Made by a program: the position numbers and the translations under genes | Shown: in pieces, positions 43,139 through 53,590 of the stretch | How the letters are laid out: every line of letters starts with the position of its first letter | Position numbering within the stretch: position 1 is the first letter of the stretch | NCBI GenBank assembly: GCA_964477735.1 | Contig: CAYZFD010000005.1 | Span: forward strand, 5,389-69,388 | Origin: CAYZFD01 sp964477735 | GTDB taxonomy: Bacteria > Bacteroidota > Bacteroidia > Flavobacteriales > Flavobacteriaceae | Reading direction: 5' to 3' | Length of the DNA stretch: 64,000 nucleotides | Notes under the pieces: generated by a model | Told to the model about the DNA's origin: nothing | The model's input: the letters and a program-made list of their open reading frames with translations, nothing else | Database searches by the model: none

Positions 43139-45475
43139 TTAGTTTAGCATTTTTTTGTCTTCATTGGATTTACCCAAAAGAATAATGATGTCATTTATTT
43201 TGTCTTCGGGTATCACATTTAATGATGTTATCATTTCATTTTCAAGAGTAGCCTCTATGGTCGTATTATTTGATGCATGTAATTTGAAATGAACATTCCA
43301 TTCTTTGGGCCAAGCAGGGAAAAGATAAATTTTTCCATTGGCTTCTTGCAACAACATTTCTTGCATTCCAATCATGCCCGAGCCACCCCAATTATGATCG
43401 GGAACCCAATCAAAACCAGGCCCCCAAAATGCTGGAAAACGCCTGTCAGCATTAGCCATTTTGCGCAAGGTATATTTGGCCGCTTCTTTTGTTAATCCCA
43501 ATCTAGCAGCAAAAATATTGTCTTGTTTCCATCCAATGTGACTCCTAAACTTCAATACATCTTCATCCAAAAAGTAGGTGTTTTGGGCAAGGTCCAAGTC
43601 GGGCATTCCAATTCCGTATAAACCCCATGGAAAAATTGGATAGAGTTGTGCAGCTTCGGTATTGTTTATTCTTTCCCATGATTTTGCTGGTGACAACACT
43701 TTTTGATGGTTGATTTCCCTGAAATTTAAGGGAGGGATGCGTACCTGAAAATCCTGTACATAATTTAAGTCTTTTTCAGATAAACTTTCACTTGCGATTG
43801 CCATCAATTTCGTTGTAATCACACGCAAGGCTGCTATAGTGCTGTTGGCATTATTTGCCATTTTATAGGTTTCTACGGCAGAGCCAGGATACAAAACTAA
43901 ATGTCCATTAGCATCTAATGTTTTGCGCCCTCGATTTTTGGCTAGGTATTGATAGTGTTCATCAAAAAAACGAACACAACTCACAATGAATGGAATGTAT
44001 TTTTTAATGTCTTTTCCGGCATAGGCTTTTTGTTCCAGCATCATATTGCAAAACTCCAATACCGTGTCCCATTGATACTCCAACCAGGCATTGTATTGCA
44101 TTCCTGGATCAAATTCCTCTGGTCTATTCCAACCGTATTCAGCAGGATTGGGCAAACCATAATTCTCTAACTGCTCTGTAAAAGCTGCACCCTTGTGTTG
44201 CCAATATACCTCACTTCTTAATTCTGCGTTTTTAAGAAGCGTTACATAGTAATCAAGTTGAGCGTCCATCATGTCAAAATCGCCACTTTTAAGCATTGGA
44301 TAATAAACCAGGCGTTGGTTTTGCTGGGTCATTGTTCCACCACCCCAGTTTCTAAAATCGGGGGTGAAATGAAAATCTGCATTTGTGAAATCTGGATCAT
44401 AGGTAAACAAGCCTCCATTGAACTTTGTTGGGTATTTGCCGTAGGCATTACAGCCCAACATATACCTAAATAACTGAAAATTCTGTCCCATTTGAAAAAC
44501 GGAATCTTTGACTTTTGGTTGTAGTGTTTGGGTGAAAACAAAGCTGCGTTTCCAGAATTGATTCCACCACAATTGCGTCTTTTTTTCTTGTCTTTTTTCG
44601 CGCAGCGCATCTGCTTCTATTTCGTTCCTTAATCTTGCATTCCATTCATCAATATGTGCCGACTGAAGGCTATTTAAAACTATTTTGAGATGATGCTTTT
44701 TGCTAGATTTTTCACTCACCAAGCTATACCCTTTAAAATCGGTATTTTGATATACCCCCAAATAGGTGTCGTCAGGTTTCATGTGTTTTCCCATTATTAA
44801 GCCACCAAAAGTGAGGTCTTTTAAAGGGTTCATTAATTGGCTTTTAACCCCTTCCAATTTTTGTTGCTTTACTGCGACATCAAAGACGGTTTGTTTGCGG
44901 TTTTTATGATAAAACTTAATTCCATTCTTCTCAAAAGAAATCGAATCTTGATAGGTTATAACAGGGCCTTGAGGCGCCCATTTATATGAATTGGCATTGT
45001 TTTCTTTTCCAATAACTTCCCGATTTCTATAGCGCCAACTTTCATAGGATGCGGTCATGTTTAGTGGGGATTTGCTTTGAACATCCAAATGAATCACTGG
45101 GTTAAAAACATCAACCCAAAGTTTGACCTCGGTGTTGTTTTGACTAATTTTAATGTAGCCATCTTCCAAAACCAATTCTTGATGAAAGCCATGATTGTCG
45201 TTAAAAGGGTTTGGGGATAATTCTACTTTAATTCGACCTAATTTCAGCAAAGTGTTGTGTTCGTCAAAGCATCCGCTTTTTGAAAAATAAAAATACAATG
45301 CACCCTTTTCTACCCATACATTCAAGCCAATATCGCCGCCTCCAAGCGGCATAGACTCCGATGCATTTAGACTCTGTGTTTTCCAAATGGGATTGTAGTT
45401 TTCAAGCACAGGAAGTTGGGCTTCTATCTTCAAAGAAGCCACAAGTAGCCAGAAAATGAAAACCCTATTTTTCAT
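43139..45475 (-). CDS. DUF5703 / GH95-like six-hairpin glycosidase, family unassigned
   Basis: 778 residues with a signal peptide (FWLLVASLKIEAQ). Residues about 25-270 are a DUF5703-type N-terminal beta domain (SMPLGGGDIGLNVWVEKGALYFYFSK), and the remainder is an (alpha/alpha)6 barrel with features shared with GH95 (GGGTMTQQNQRLVYYPML, QDNIFAARLGL, and a late IYLFPAWPKEW). The usual GH95 motifs such as SPEN and QIDGNFG are absent, so catalysis must differ. The substrate is unknown. The gene is contiguous with the pectate-lyase-like gene and 6 bp from the sialate-O-acetylesterase-type gene. An exo-glycosidase for an uncommon side-chain sugar is my best guess. Confidence 0.78.
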   Translation of the reverse strand: MKNRVFIFWLLVASLKIEAQLPVLENYNPIWKTQSLNASESMPLGGGDIGLNVWVEKGALYFYFSKSGCFDEHNTLLKLGRIKVELSPNPFNDNHGFHQELVLEDGYIKISQNNTEVKLWVDVFNPVIHLDVQSKSPLNMTASYESWRYRNREVIGKENNANSYKWAPQGPVITYQDSISFEKNGIKFYHKNRKQTVFDVAVKQQKLEGVKSQLMNPLKDLTFGGLIMGKHMKPDDTYLGVYQNTDFKGYSLVSEKSSKKHHLKIVLNSLQSAHIDEWNARLRNEIEADALREKRQEKKTQLWWNQFWKRSFVFTQTLQPKVKDSVFQMGQNFQLFRYMLGCNAYGKYPTKFNGGLFTYDPDFTNADFHFTPDFRNWGGGTMTQQNQRLVYYPMLKSGDFDMMDAQLDYYVTLLKNAELRSEVYWQHKGAAFTEQLENYGLPNPAEYGWNRPEEFDPGMQYNAWLEYQWDTVLEFCNMMLEQKAYAGKDIKKYIPFIVSCVRFFDEHYQYLAKNRGRKTLDANGHLVLYPGSAVETYKMANNANSTIAALRVITTKLMAIASESLSEKDLNYVQDFQVRIPPLNFREINHQKVLSPAKSWERINNTEAAQLYPIFPWGLYGIGMPDLDLAQNTYFLDEDVLKFRSHIGWKQDNIFAARLGLTKEAAKYTLRKMANADRRFPAFWGPGFDWVPDHNWGGSGMIGMQEMLLQEANGKIYLFPAWPKEWNVHFKLHASNNTTIEATLENEMITSLNVIPEDKINDIIILLGKSNEDKKMLN

Positions 45476-45481
45476 AAGTTA

Positions 45482-46921
45482 TTAATCTTTATACCAAGAA
45501 TCTGTTCTAAACGATGACATAGGCAGTCCACCTGTGCTGAAAATTTCTGCAGTTGTAAAATCTTTAAATAAATACCGAATGGCTACAGGCTTTTCAACCC
45601 TTGGCGAAGACAACAGCACAGATTTGCTTCTTAAAAAGGCTTGCGCTGGATAAAATTTTTGATCTTCTCCGGCAATTTCAAAACCAGTCACTTCTTTACC
45701 ATAGGCAGTGATGCCGTTGGGGACATTATTGAAAGCTACCGTAACAGTGCTTCCTTTAATTTCCATAGCCCTAAATTCTGGACTCTCAAATTCAAAACCC
45801 TCCAAACCGTAGGTTTTTGCTAAGGCCAAATAGGCCAGTCTAGCGCCTCCTTTTTTCTTATCAGCCGGGTGAATGTTATCTTTTTCACCAACGTCCATGA
45901 TAACAGCCATGGAGGCATGAGGTATTTCCTTTGATGCCAGTAGCTGAGCTTCACGCAAATAGGCCGAATTGTATTTGGCTTTGTAATCATTTGGGTGATA
46001 TCTACTGTAATCAAATGGGGCAATTTGCACAAAATAAAAAGGAAAATCGCCTTGGTTCCATGCGCTTCGCCAACCTGATACCATTTTTTTGAACAGAGCC
46101 TTGTAGGCAAAGGGTCTGTCACGGTTCGACTCCCCTTGATACCAAATGGCACCCTTTATGCCATAGCCAATGGTAGGGGCTAACATGCCGTTGAAGAGCG
46201 TTGTAGGCTCACGATTGGGTGCTTCTTTAAAATCTTTTTTATTTGATGGAATTTTAATTTCCTCAAAATCTTGTAGCATCTCCGAATTCATCCATGCCTC
46301 AACATTTGAGCCTCCATAGGAAACTTCAATCAATCCAATTGGAACTCGCAATACTTCATGCAATAAACTTCCAAAATACCATGCAGTGGCACTAAAATTA
46401 GCTGTAGTTTTTGGAGAAGCCACTTGCCAACTTCCTTCGAAGTTATCCGTTGGCATCAAAACCGTTTTTCTTGGCACACTAATGAATCTTATGCTATTGT
46501 TTTTTGAATTGATAATAGCTTCGTTACCCCCCAAAACAGGCTGCCCCATGAATCCTTTCAAGGGCATTTCCATGTTGGATTGTCCAGAACACAACCAAAC
46601 TTCCCCAATCAATACATTTTTTATTTTGGTAGTTTCCTCCGTAGTTTTTAAAACAATTTCATAAGGAATATTAGTCGCTTGAGGTGTTCTTACCAAAATT
46701 TTCCATTGACCCTTTTGATTGGCCTTTACCGCATAAGATTTGGAGTTCCATGAGGTTATCACAGTTACTGTCTCATTGGGATTTGCCCAGCCCCAAATGG
46801 GTGTTTCCATTTCTTGTTGCAGCATCATATTGTCGGTAAACAAAGCGGGCAATTTGATTTTTGCTTGTGCTTGAAACGCTAGTGTTAAGCAAAAAACAAC
46901 ATGTAATATTTTATCTTTCAT
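45482..46921 (-). CDS. Sialate O-acetylesterase-type SGNH esterase
   Basis: 479 residues from the ATG at 46921 (an ATG at 46933 is also possible), with a signal peptide (VVFCLTLAFQAQA) and SASA-family architecture. The nucleophile is Ser115 in LCSGQSNMEM. The block-III-like motif is WYQGESN, and the Asp-His pair lies in DNIHPADK. An N-terminal Ig-like sandwich (about 20-105) precedes the hydrolase, and a small beta domain is at the C-terminus. In pectin loci such enzymes remove acetyl groups from oligosaccharides rather than from sialic acid. It overlaps the GH106 gene by 11 bp, so it may deacetylate the rhamnosylated chain before or after GH106 acts. Confidence 0.88.
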   Translation of the reverse strand: MKDKILHVVFCLTLAFQAQAKIKLPALFTDNMMLQQEMETPIWGWANPNETVTVITSWNSKSYAVKANQKGQWKILVRTPQATNIPYEIVLKTTEETTKIKNVLIGEVWLCSGQSNMEMPLKGFMGQPVLGGNEAIINSKNNSIRFISVPRKTVLMPTDNFEGSWQVASPKTTANFSATAWYFGSLLHEVLRVPIGLIEVSYGGSNVEAWMNSEMLQDFEEIKIPSNKKDFKEAPNREPTTLFNGMLAPTIGYGIKGAIWYQGESNRDRPFAYKALFKKMVSGWRSAWNQGDFPFYFVQIAPFDYSRYHPNDYKAKYNSAYLREAQLLASKEIPHASMAVIMDVGEKDNIHPADKKKGGARLAYLALAKTYGLEGFEFESPEFRAMEIKGSTVTVAFNNVPNGITAYGKEVTGFEIAGEDQKFYPAQAFLRSKSVLLSSPRVEKPVAIRYLFKDFTTAEIFSTGGLPMSSFRTDSWYKD

Positions 46922-49900
46922 GATGGTATTCATTTAGTTCTTCTTGAATGGTTATAGACCCCAACAAACCTGATTTATGCAGCGCATTGCCCTCCAATCT
47001 GAAGGGTGCTGTTGTCCATGTAAGCCGGTCTTTTTCTGCTAATTTTTGATCTCCTATGAGTCTGTTGGACCATGTATTGGTAACCTTTATTTCTAAAGTG
47101 TTCTTTCCTTTTTTTAGTGCTTCTGATATATTAATTTGGTAGGGATGGGTCCAAATAACACCACAGTTTATTCCATTTAAAGTCACTTCCGCAATATTGT
47201 TTAAATCTTCAAAAGCTAACCATAAATTGTGAGTTACTGAGCGTTCCCAATCAAAAGTGTTTACATAAAGGGTGGTTCCTGAATAATACTTGATGCTGTC
47301 ATTTTCAGATCTACTCCAGTCAAACATTTTGTTGGTCTTCATTGGCATTGATGGTCCGTGATTCGCTTTGTCAAACTGAAGTGTCCAATTGCCGTTCAAC
47401 TCTTGAACAATATTCCATTTTTTTATGTTAGACTTTTCCCCTAAACTCGTTTTGATGGTGGATTCTCTAAAAATAACAAAAAAAGATTCGTTTTGAGCAA
47501 AAGGCAAAACCATCTCTGTTCTGTTATTGTTCAATTTCCAGTTATGAATTTTAGATTCAATACCTGAAACGGGGTCATATAGGTATGGGACTCTGCCCGA
47601 AACCCTAAACGATAGAGTTCGGGTAACAGACCTGTCTAATTGATTTGACAAAAAATAAATTTCGCTATTAGCGCTACGTCTATGCGTCCAAGCCATACTT
47701 TGTGGCATCTCGTGGATTATCAGATCAGGAGAACATCCAATGGAGTCAAAATTTGGTGCCAAATATGGCAACTTTATGACTTTGCCTTTCCCTAATATGC
47801 CATTGGCATCCCATAATTCATCGACCACTTTATGCCATTTTTCTTTTTCGGCAGCTGAGGTTAATCCTGTTGGGGATTTAGGCTTTTCAGCAATCATAAT
47901 CGTGGCACCTTCTTTTACCAACAGCAACATTTTTTGGGCTACTTCAAGGGAAATCAAATGGCTAGGATTCATTTTTCGTTGACCCGGAAACAGCAGTGCT
48001 TGATATTCAATTTCACCTTGAAACACTACTTTACCATTCCTTACTTGCGCATCATTTAATAAAACATCGGAATTAAAAGAAGTGTATTTATACCCATTCA
48101 AAGCATTGGTCCATTGCGACAAATCTGTGCTGTTTTTAGAGTAGCGCACTTCTTTGGGCATGCGGGCAATTGGCTGTCCTATATTTTCTAAACGCTGTTT
48201 TTCTGAAAGCACTCGATTCTTTCCAAAAACATTTGGAATGAAGGGCACCAACCTATCGGGCAATACAGCTCTTGAGGGAATATCTTCTCCTGTAAAAACG
48301 GCTAAATCGATGACGGGATTTCCCTTTTGTAATTGATGCTGAATGCGTTGGCAATATTCAAAAAAAGCTTTTCCAGGTTTCCACCATGTTTGATCGCGTT
48401 GAAAAAAAGTACCGATGGGATCTAGAGTCATCCCAGGTTTTCGATCAAGCCATGGATTATGAACAAAAACGTGATAAAAAAAACGGTTTATTCCTAAAGC
48501 ATAATTCCGATCTGCGAGGGTTTTTAAATTGCCTGGGTGCTCGTCCCAATCCATACGAAGTTGGGTAAATGCTTCTGCTTGAATGATGTCTTTGCCATAG
48601 ATATGACCTGCTGATATGGCGTCAAGCATGTCGTTAGGTTTGTCGTGCGTAGGACTCCTTAGCCAAAATTCTCCACTAGGATAATCGACATATTTAAAAT
48701 GCAGAAGTGCATCACTTGTCATGGTGGGTGCCACATTCTCGGCACTAAAATGAATGCCATTTTTGGTGGCTATTTTTTGTAAAGTCCCGAAGAAATTATC
48801 CGCTATAAGTTCGGCTATAGTTTTCCTAACATCATAGAGAATTTGTTCTGTTTTTGCTGCGCTTTCTATCGGAATTCCAGCCATAACCGGCAAAAACTCC
48901 ACAATATCATAACCTCGTCGGAGTTTAAACGCCTCTCGAAAAACAGGGGACCAATTTTGGCTTCCACACTCCCAACTGTCTAAATGAAGAATCTCCAACA
49001 CACTCGATGCCAACTCAGGCCCTGCAGTTCTCAACAACTCACCAAACCATTGATCTAGCTGAAAACGAATGGCTTTGGGATTAAATTTATCGACTTCAAG
49101 CCCACGACCACCTCCTCCTGTGGCGTTTTCATGACCTGTCGATGTGTGGCCAAAACGTAAAATGCGCCAAGTGCCGTTGGGTCGTTCCCAATCTAAAATT
49201 CCTCTCGCATCTACAAAACCAGAAACATTAATCATTTGATTGGGTTCAACACAATCCGAATTGGGGATTTGCTGATTCGACATACGTGAGCTAAGGCGCC
49301 AAACCGCTCCTGATTTCCCCTGATAATTTTCCAAGCGTGGTTCTTCAGAAAGGATAATTTTTGTGAGCTTAAGGGGCGCATTCCACTTGGCCATGTCTAA
49401 ATCTTCTGCACCAGGCTCTGAACCTTCAGGATTATAGACGAATCTAAAATATTTTGCCGTTGCAGAAAAGCTATGTGTGTAAAAAGCATCTGTGTCTTGC
49501 CACCCCGATCGAGGAGTTTCCAAACGGCCTAGGCTCGTAAACTGCTTTCCGTCATCACTGATTTCTATCTCCAATCGGTGTGCCTGATAATTGTTCCCTT
49601 TTGTTTCAATGTGTATGGATTTGCAAGCAAAAGGGGTATCAAATTGATATTGAATATAGCCCGGTTCAGCAAGTCGTAATTGCTTTTGATCTGTGGAATA
49701 GTCACTTAAATAGGTCGCTTGTTCACCATTAGACACCAAGATTTTGGGGCTGATTTCTTGTGAGGTTTTATGCCTTTTCTCTACAGGAATGGCAAAGGTT
49801 GCAATATCTTTAAAGTATCCTTTATAGGTTGGAGGCAATGCCAATGCCAGTCCTTTTAAATCTTTCGCCAAAACTGTAGTGTCTGACCAAATAACCTTTT

Positions 49901-50306
49901 GCATCGAAAGTTCCGGTGTAATCCACGGCCCACCCGCTACTGCAAAACCATCTGCTGGGTGAAAGGCTATTTTGAGCCCCAATCGATCTGCTTCGGTTAA
50001 TGCCCAATGTATCATCTGCCAAAACGCTTTACTGAGCTGATTGATTGGTGGGTTGATTAAAGGTTCCTTGTCAGGTCCTTTGATTGTCATAAGGTATGCA
50101 CCCCGAATCCCAGCTTGTTTCATGGCTTCTAAATCGGCAGTGATTCCCTCTTTAGAGTAGGCACCACGCATCCAATACCAATATACCCATGGCTTTGAAC
50201 TGTCTTCAGTGGGTTCAAAAGGACGCCGTTCATGATCTTGGTCCATTTGACATGAAACCAAAACCAGCATTACAAGCAAAATGATATGTTTTGCGCTATT
50301 CCTCAT
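46911..50306 (-). CDS. GH106 alpha-L-rhamnosidase lipoprotein
   Basis: A 1131-residue lipoprotein (Cys19 in LVSCQ, with an acidic mature start QMDQDHE that fits surface or outer-membrane anchoring). The barrel begins with KPWVYWYWMRGAYSKEGITADLEAMKQAGIRGAYLM, typical of GH106, and is interrupted by an inserted sandwich (about 200-330). LHLDSWECGSQNW and the later SAENVAPT belong to the catalytic face. A C-terminal galactose-binding-like sandwich is present (LWLAFEDLNNIAEVTLNG, GVIWTHPYQI). GH106 enzymes release alpha-L-rhamnose, including the rhamnose of rhamnogalacturonan-II. It shares an ATGA overlap of 4 bp with the GH2 gene upstream. Confidence 0.9.
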   Translation of the reverse strand: MRNSAKHIILLVMLVLVSCQMDQDHERRPFEPTEDSSKPWVYWYWMRGAYSKEGITADLEAMKQAGIRGAYLMTIKGPDKEPLINPPINQLSKAFWQMIHWALTEADRLGLKIAFHPADGFAVAGGPWITPELSMQKVIWSDTTVLAKDLKGLALALPPTYKGYFKDIATFAIPVEKRHKTSQEISPKILVSNGEQATYLSDYSTDQKQLRLAEPGYIQYQFDTPFACKSIHIETKGNNYQAHRLEIEISDDGKQFTSLGRLETPRSGWQDTDAFYTHSFSATAKYFRFVYNPEGSEPGAEDLDMAKWNAPLKLTKIILSEEPRLENYQGKSGAVWRLSSRMSNQQIPNSDCVEPNQMINVSGFVDARGILDWERPNGTWRILRFGHTSTGHENATGGGGRGLEVDKFNPKAIRFQLDQWFGELLRTAGPELASSVLEILHLDSWECGSQNWSPVFREAFKLRRGYDIVEFLPVMAGIPIESAAKTEQILYDVRKTIAELIADNFFGTLQKIATKNGIHFSAENVAPTMTSDALLHFKYVDYPSGEFWLRSPTHDKPNDMLDAISAGHIYGKDIIQAEAFTQLRMDWDEHPGNLKTLADRNYALGINRFFYHVFVHNPWLDRKPGMTLDPIGTFFQRDQTWWKPGKAFFEYCQRIQHQLQKGNPVIDLAVFTGEDIPSRAVLPDRLVPFIPNVFGKNRVLSEKQRLENIGQPIARMPKEVRYSKNSTDLSQWTNALNGYKYTSFNSDVLLNDAQVRNGKVVFQGEIEYQALLFPGQRKMNPSHLISLEVAQKMLLLVKEGATIMIAEKPKSPTGLTSAAEKEKWHKVVDELWDANGILGKGKVIKLPYLAPNFDSIGCSPDLIIHEMPQSMAWTHRRSANSEIYFLSNQLDRSVTRTLSFRVSGRVPYLYDPVSGIESKIHNWKLNNNRTEMVLPFAQNESFFVIFRESTIKTSLGEKSNIKKWNIVQELNGNWTLQFDKANHGPSMPMKTNKMFDWSRSENDSIKYYSGTTLYVNTFDWERSVTHNLWLAFEDLNNIAEVTLNGINCGVIWTHPYQINISEALKKGKNTLEIKVTNTWSNRLIGDQKLAEKDRLTWTTAPFRLEGNALHKSGLLGSITIQEELNEYHHER

Positions 50307-53300
50307 TCATAGTTGAATTTTTGAAGTGCTTTTTTCAATCCTTTGTTGTAGTCCTTAAAAGGCATTAGATAGAATGAATAGGAATAATCTTTAGAGGGGA
50401 TTTGATATTTTTCAATAGGTGCACTTACTGACGACCAACTGTCATTTCCGCCAACACCCATTTGAAGTAAATCAACATTGAGGGTTAAAAACCCCGATTC
50501 CTTTAATTCGTATGTATGCTTGGCCTTCTCAATGTTTTCTTTCGTATAAGGCCACACACTCATGCTCAACGGTTGGTTATCTGCCACAACCAACATCCCA
50601 GAATTTGTGTTTGAAGTTGTAAGCGCCATCCAACGAACATCGGTTCTGTTGCCGTTTTCTTGAGGATTCACATAGGGCTCCATAAAATCTGACAATGACA
50701 ATGAATAACAGGCTACAGGAAATCCATGATTTCTGTCGATATAGTTTTCATAAAGTCCTTTTCCATACCAAGAAACCGTTCGGTAATCATCTTTAATACC
50801 GATTTGCATGCCAATTTTGGGAATGTTTGGAAGAGATGCGGCGGCATTTAATTGATAATCAACCTTTACGACTCCATTTGAACCGACCGTGTATGCAACT
50901 GTTACTTGAGCACTATCCTTAATCACTTCATAAGAAGATAAAATCCTAAATTCCCCTTTTGAATTTTCGATTTTCATTGATTCTAATCTTGGCACTGCCG
51001 CATACCAAGGTGCTAGAACTTTGTGGGGTTTCCACCCTTTTTTGTCATTATCGGTTAATGGTCGTGTGAAGTTTGGTATGAGGGGTGCGTAAAGTTGTTC
51101 AGCACCATTGAATACATAAGACGACAATGCTCCATTTACCTTGGAAAACTTTAATTCGAGGCGGTCTGATGAAATGATGAATTGCTTCTCATTCTCCTCA
51201 ACAATAAGCGATGGTTCTTGAGTGATAATCGGATCGAAAGCTTTCTTTTTAGAAACTAAAAACTGGTCTTGCGCAACGGTGAATCCCTTTTTTGCCCAAG
51301 GCGTATCATGAGATAACTTAAATTGAATATCAACAAAAACTTCCCCATTGAACTTATAATTGGGAAAGTAGGAGGTCCAGTCTATAAGGGCGGTTTCACC
51401 AGGTTTAATTTGCAGCGGAGCTAGTACTCTTTTATTCAATATTTTTCCATTAACACTTAGGGTCAATTCGGGAATAAGGTCCGCTAATGATTTGACAGCG
51501 TTGCGGTTCGTAACTTTTAGTTGATTTTCCACCAAGCTACAGCTGACAGGCTGGTACACCCATTTATTTTCAAACATGGCTGCTTTGGGTCGTCCATCAG
51601 AGGCAACAATTCCGTTGATACAGAAATTTCCATCGTGAAGTTGCTCGCCAAAATCTCCCCCATAAGCATAATATTGTTGCCCCGTTTGCTGGTCGGTTTT
51701 GAGCAAGCCTTGATCTTTGAAATCCCATATAAAGCCCCCTATTATTCTAGGCAAAGAGAAAAACTCATCCCACAATTCTTTTAGATTTCCTGTAGAGTTT
51801 CCCATAGAATGCGCATATTCTACAAATAAAATGGGTCGAGTATCGGCTTTTTGATCTACCAAAAATTTAGGGGTAAATACTCCAGGATAAAATCGACTGA
51901 TAACATCAACATAGGGCTCATCCTGAGGGTTTTCAAAGCGGTGTGCATGATCTACAGGCTTGGGATATTTGGGGTCTTTAGGATCGATGTAATTTTCTAG
52001 TCTGGGGTTTCCTTGCGCGGGCTCGTAGTGCACAGGTCTTGTGATGTCAAAATCGTGAACCCATCCTGCCATAGCCGCATGATTAGGCCCTTTACCTGCC
52101 TCATTGCCTAGACTCCAAAAAATGACACTAGGATGGTTCTTATCACGCGCCACCATTCTTGTCATACGCTCCAAATAAGCGTGGGTCCATTGTGAATCGT
52201 TACTCAATTTTCCACCCAAGCCGTGGGTTTCTAAATTGGCTTCATCCATGACCATAATGCCATATTGATCACACAAATCATAGAGATAAGGATCATTAGG
52301 GTAGTGGCTTGTTCGTATAGCATTAAAGTTGAATTGCTTGATGGTTTTGAGGTCCGATTCAATGTCTTTTCTTGTTAATGCTTTGCCCCGAACAGGGTGG
52401 TGATCGTGTCGATTAACCCCAAAAATGTAGGTTTCTTTTCCATTAACAAGTAACTTTCCATTTTCTTTAGAGAATTCAATAGACCTAAACCCAATCTTGC
52501 AGGATTTCACTTCCATGATGTTCCCTTTTTCATCTTTTAAGGTTAACAGAAGTGTGTATAAATTGGGGGCTTCAGCACTCCATTTTAACGGGTTTTTTAT
52601 AGGTTCTTCAAAAAAACCAAATCGCACATTGTCTAACCTAGGATAGCTCTCGTTGATTAGTGCAGCAACATGGGTTGCGATGGGTTTTTCAAATAGTGGA
52701 ATTTGATTGGCATCATACAACTGAAACTCAAAGGTTTGATTTTGAATGGCTGCGCCCGTTAAATTTTCCAATGTGGGACGCAATTCAAACACAGCGTCCT
52801 GATAATTTTTATCTAGTTTAGTTTGATAGAAAAAATCCTTGATGCGTAATTTCGGTTCCGCCATAATAAAAACCTCCCGCTGAATACCGCTAAGGCGCCA
52901 ATGGTCTTGATCCTCAAGATAGGCACCATCGCTATAGCGCAACACACGAACAGACAAAATGTTTTCGCCTTCTTTCAAATAGGGTGAAATGATAAACTCT
53001 GAGGGCAAAAAACTGTCCTCTCCATAGCCAACAAATTCGCCATTAAGCCAAACTTGAAAAGCGGAACTCACTGCGCCAAAATGCAGGGTTACGGTTAGGT
53101 CTTTCCAATCAGTAGGAACTGTAAATTTGTGTTGATAAGAACCAACACCATTTTCTTCTTTAGGTACATGGGGTGGATTGACGGGTCTAAAAGGATAAAC
53201 AGCACTCTTATAAATTGGTATGTCATACCCTTTTAACTCCCAGTTTGAGGGCACTTCAATCGTTTCCCATCCCGAAACTTCAGTTTCGTAAAAGGCTTTT

Positions 53301-53590
53301 GGGGCTTGCTGAAGATTGGGTGCGAAATTAAAATCCCAAGTGCCATTGAGCATCAGCAGCCGACTCTTATCTCGATTGCCCTCTAGTGCTGCTTCAACAG
53401 TTTTGTAAGAGTAAGCAGTTGCTCTGGCAGGCTGCCTATTGATACTTGTGATCAAAGGATTTTCCCATGGGATGGAGCTATACTGCGCGGGCAGTTCAGG
53501 GATTCCTGCTGGCTCACCCGTAACTGTTTGCGCGTTAGCTACCAAAAGGCAACTGATCCAAATACTCATTAAAATATTGAGCCTATTCAT
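50303..53590 (-). CDS. GH2 beta-galactosidase (LacZ type)
   Basis: 1095 residues with a signal peptide (WISCLLVANAQ). Full five-domain LacZ layout: sugar-binding sandwich, immunoglobulin-like domain, TIM barrel (about 335-640), second Ig domain, and Bgal_small_N (about 800-1090). The acid/base Glu497 is in SLGNEAG and the nucleophile Glu591 in FVEYAHSMGN. RTSHYPNDPYLYDLCDQYG and VNRHDHHPVRG match the family. The substrate is probably a beta-galactoside or a related beta-linked sugar such as arabinopyranoside in pectic side chains. It overlaps the upstream propeller gene by 8 bp and GH106 by 4 bp. Confidence 0.94.
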   Translation of the reverse strand: MNRLNILMSIWISCLLVANAQTVTGEPAGIPELPAQYSSIPWENPLITSINRQPARATAYSYKTVEAALEGNRDKSRLLMLNGTWDFNFAPNLQQAPKAFYETEVSGWETIEVPSNWELKGYDIPIYKSAVYPFRPVNPPHVPKEENGVGSYQHKFTVPTDWKDLTVTLHFGAVSSAFQVWLNGEFVGYGEDSFLPSEFIISPYLKEGENILSVRVLRYSDGAYLEDQDHWRLSGIQREVFIMAEPKLRIKDFFYQTKLDKNYQDAVFELRPTLENLTGAAIQNQTFEFQLYDANQIPLFEKPIATHVAALINESYPRLDNVRFGFFEEPIKNPLKWSAEAPNLYTLLLTLKDEKGNIMEVKSCKIGFRSIEFSKENGKLLVNGKETYIFGVNRHDHHPVRGKALTRKDIESDLKTIKQFNFNAIRTSHYPNDPYLYDLCDQYGIMVMDEANLETHGLGGKLSNDSQWTHAYLERMTRMVARDKNHPSVIFWSLGNEAGKGPNHAAMAGWVHDFDITRPVHYEPAQGNPRLENYIDPKDPKYPKPVDHAHRFENPQDEPYVDVISRFYPGVFTPKFLVDQKADTRPILFVEYAHSMGNSTGNLKELWDEFFSLPRIIGGFIWDFKDQGLLKTDQQTGQQYYAYGGDFGEQLHDGNFCINGIVASDGRPKAAMFENKWVYQPVSCSLVENQLKVTNRNAVKSLADLIPELTLSVNGKILNKRVLAPLQIKPGETALIDWTSYFPNYKFNGEVFVDIQFKLSHDTPWAKKGFTVAQDQFLVSKKKAFDPIITQEPSLIVEENEKQFIISSDRLELKFSKVNGALSSYVFNGAEQLYAPLIPNFTRPLTDNDKKGWKPHKVLAPWYAAVPRLESMKIENSKGEFRILSSYEVIKDSAQVTVAYTVGSNGVVKVDYQLNAAASLPNIPKIGMQIGIKDDYRTVSWYGKGLYENYIDRNHGFPVACYSLSLSDFMEPYVNPQENGNRTDVRWMALTTSNTNSGMLVVADNQPLSMSVWPYTKENIEKAKHTYELKESGFLTLNVDLLQMGVGGNDSWSSVSAPIEKYQIPSKDYSYSFYLMPFKDYNKGLKKALQKFNYE

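Noticed and set aside
34363..46933. A sialic-acid utilization cluster (NanA-like lyase, SSS symporter, sialate O-acetylesterase, and the sialidase-like propeller)
   Set aside because: The lyase has the GTTGE motif of DapA rather than the NanA GSTGE form. There is no NanE, NanK or hexosaminidase, and all other enzymes are pectin-related.
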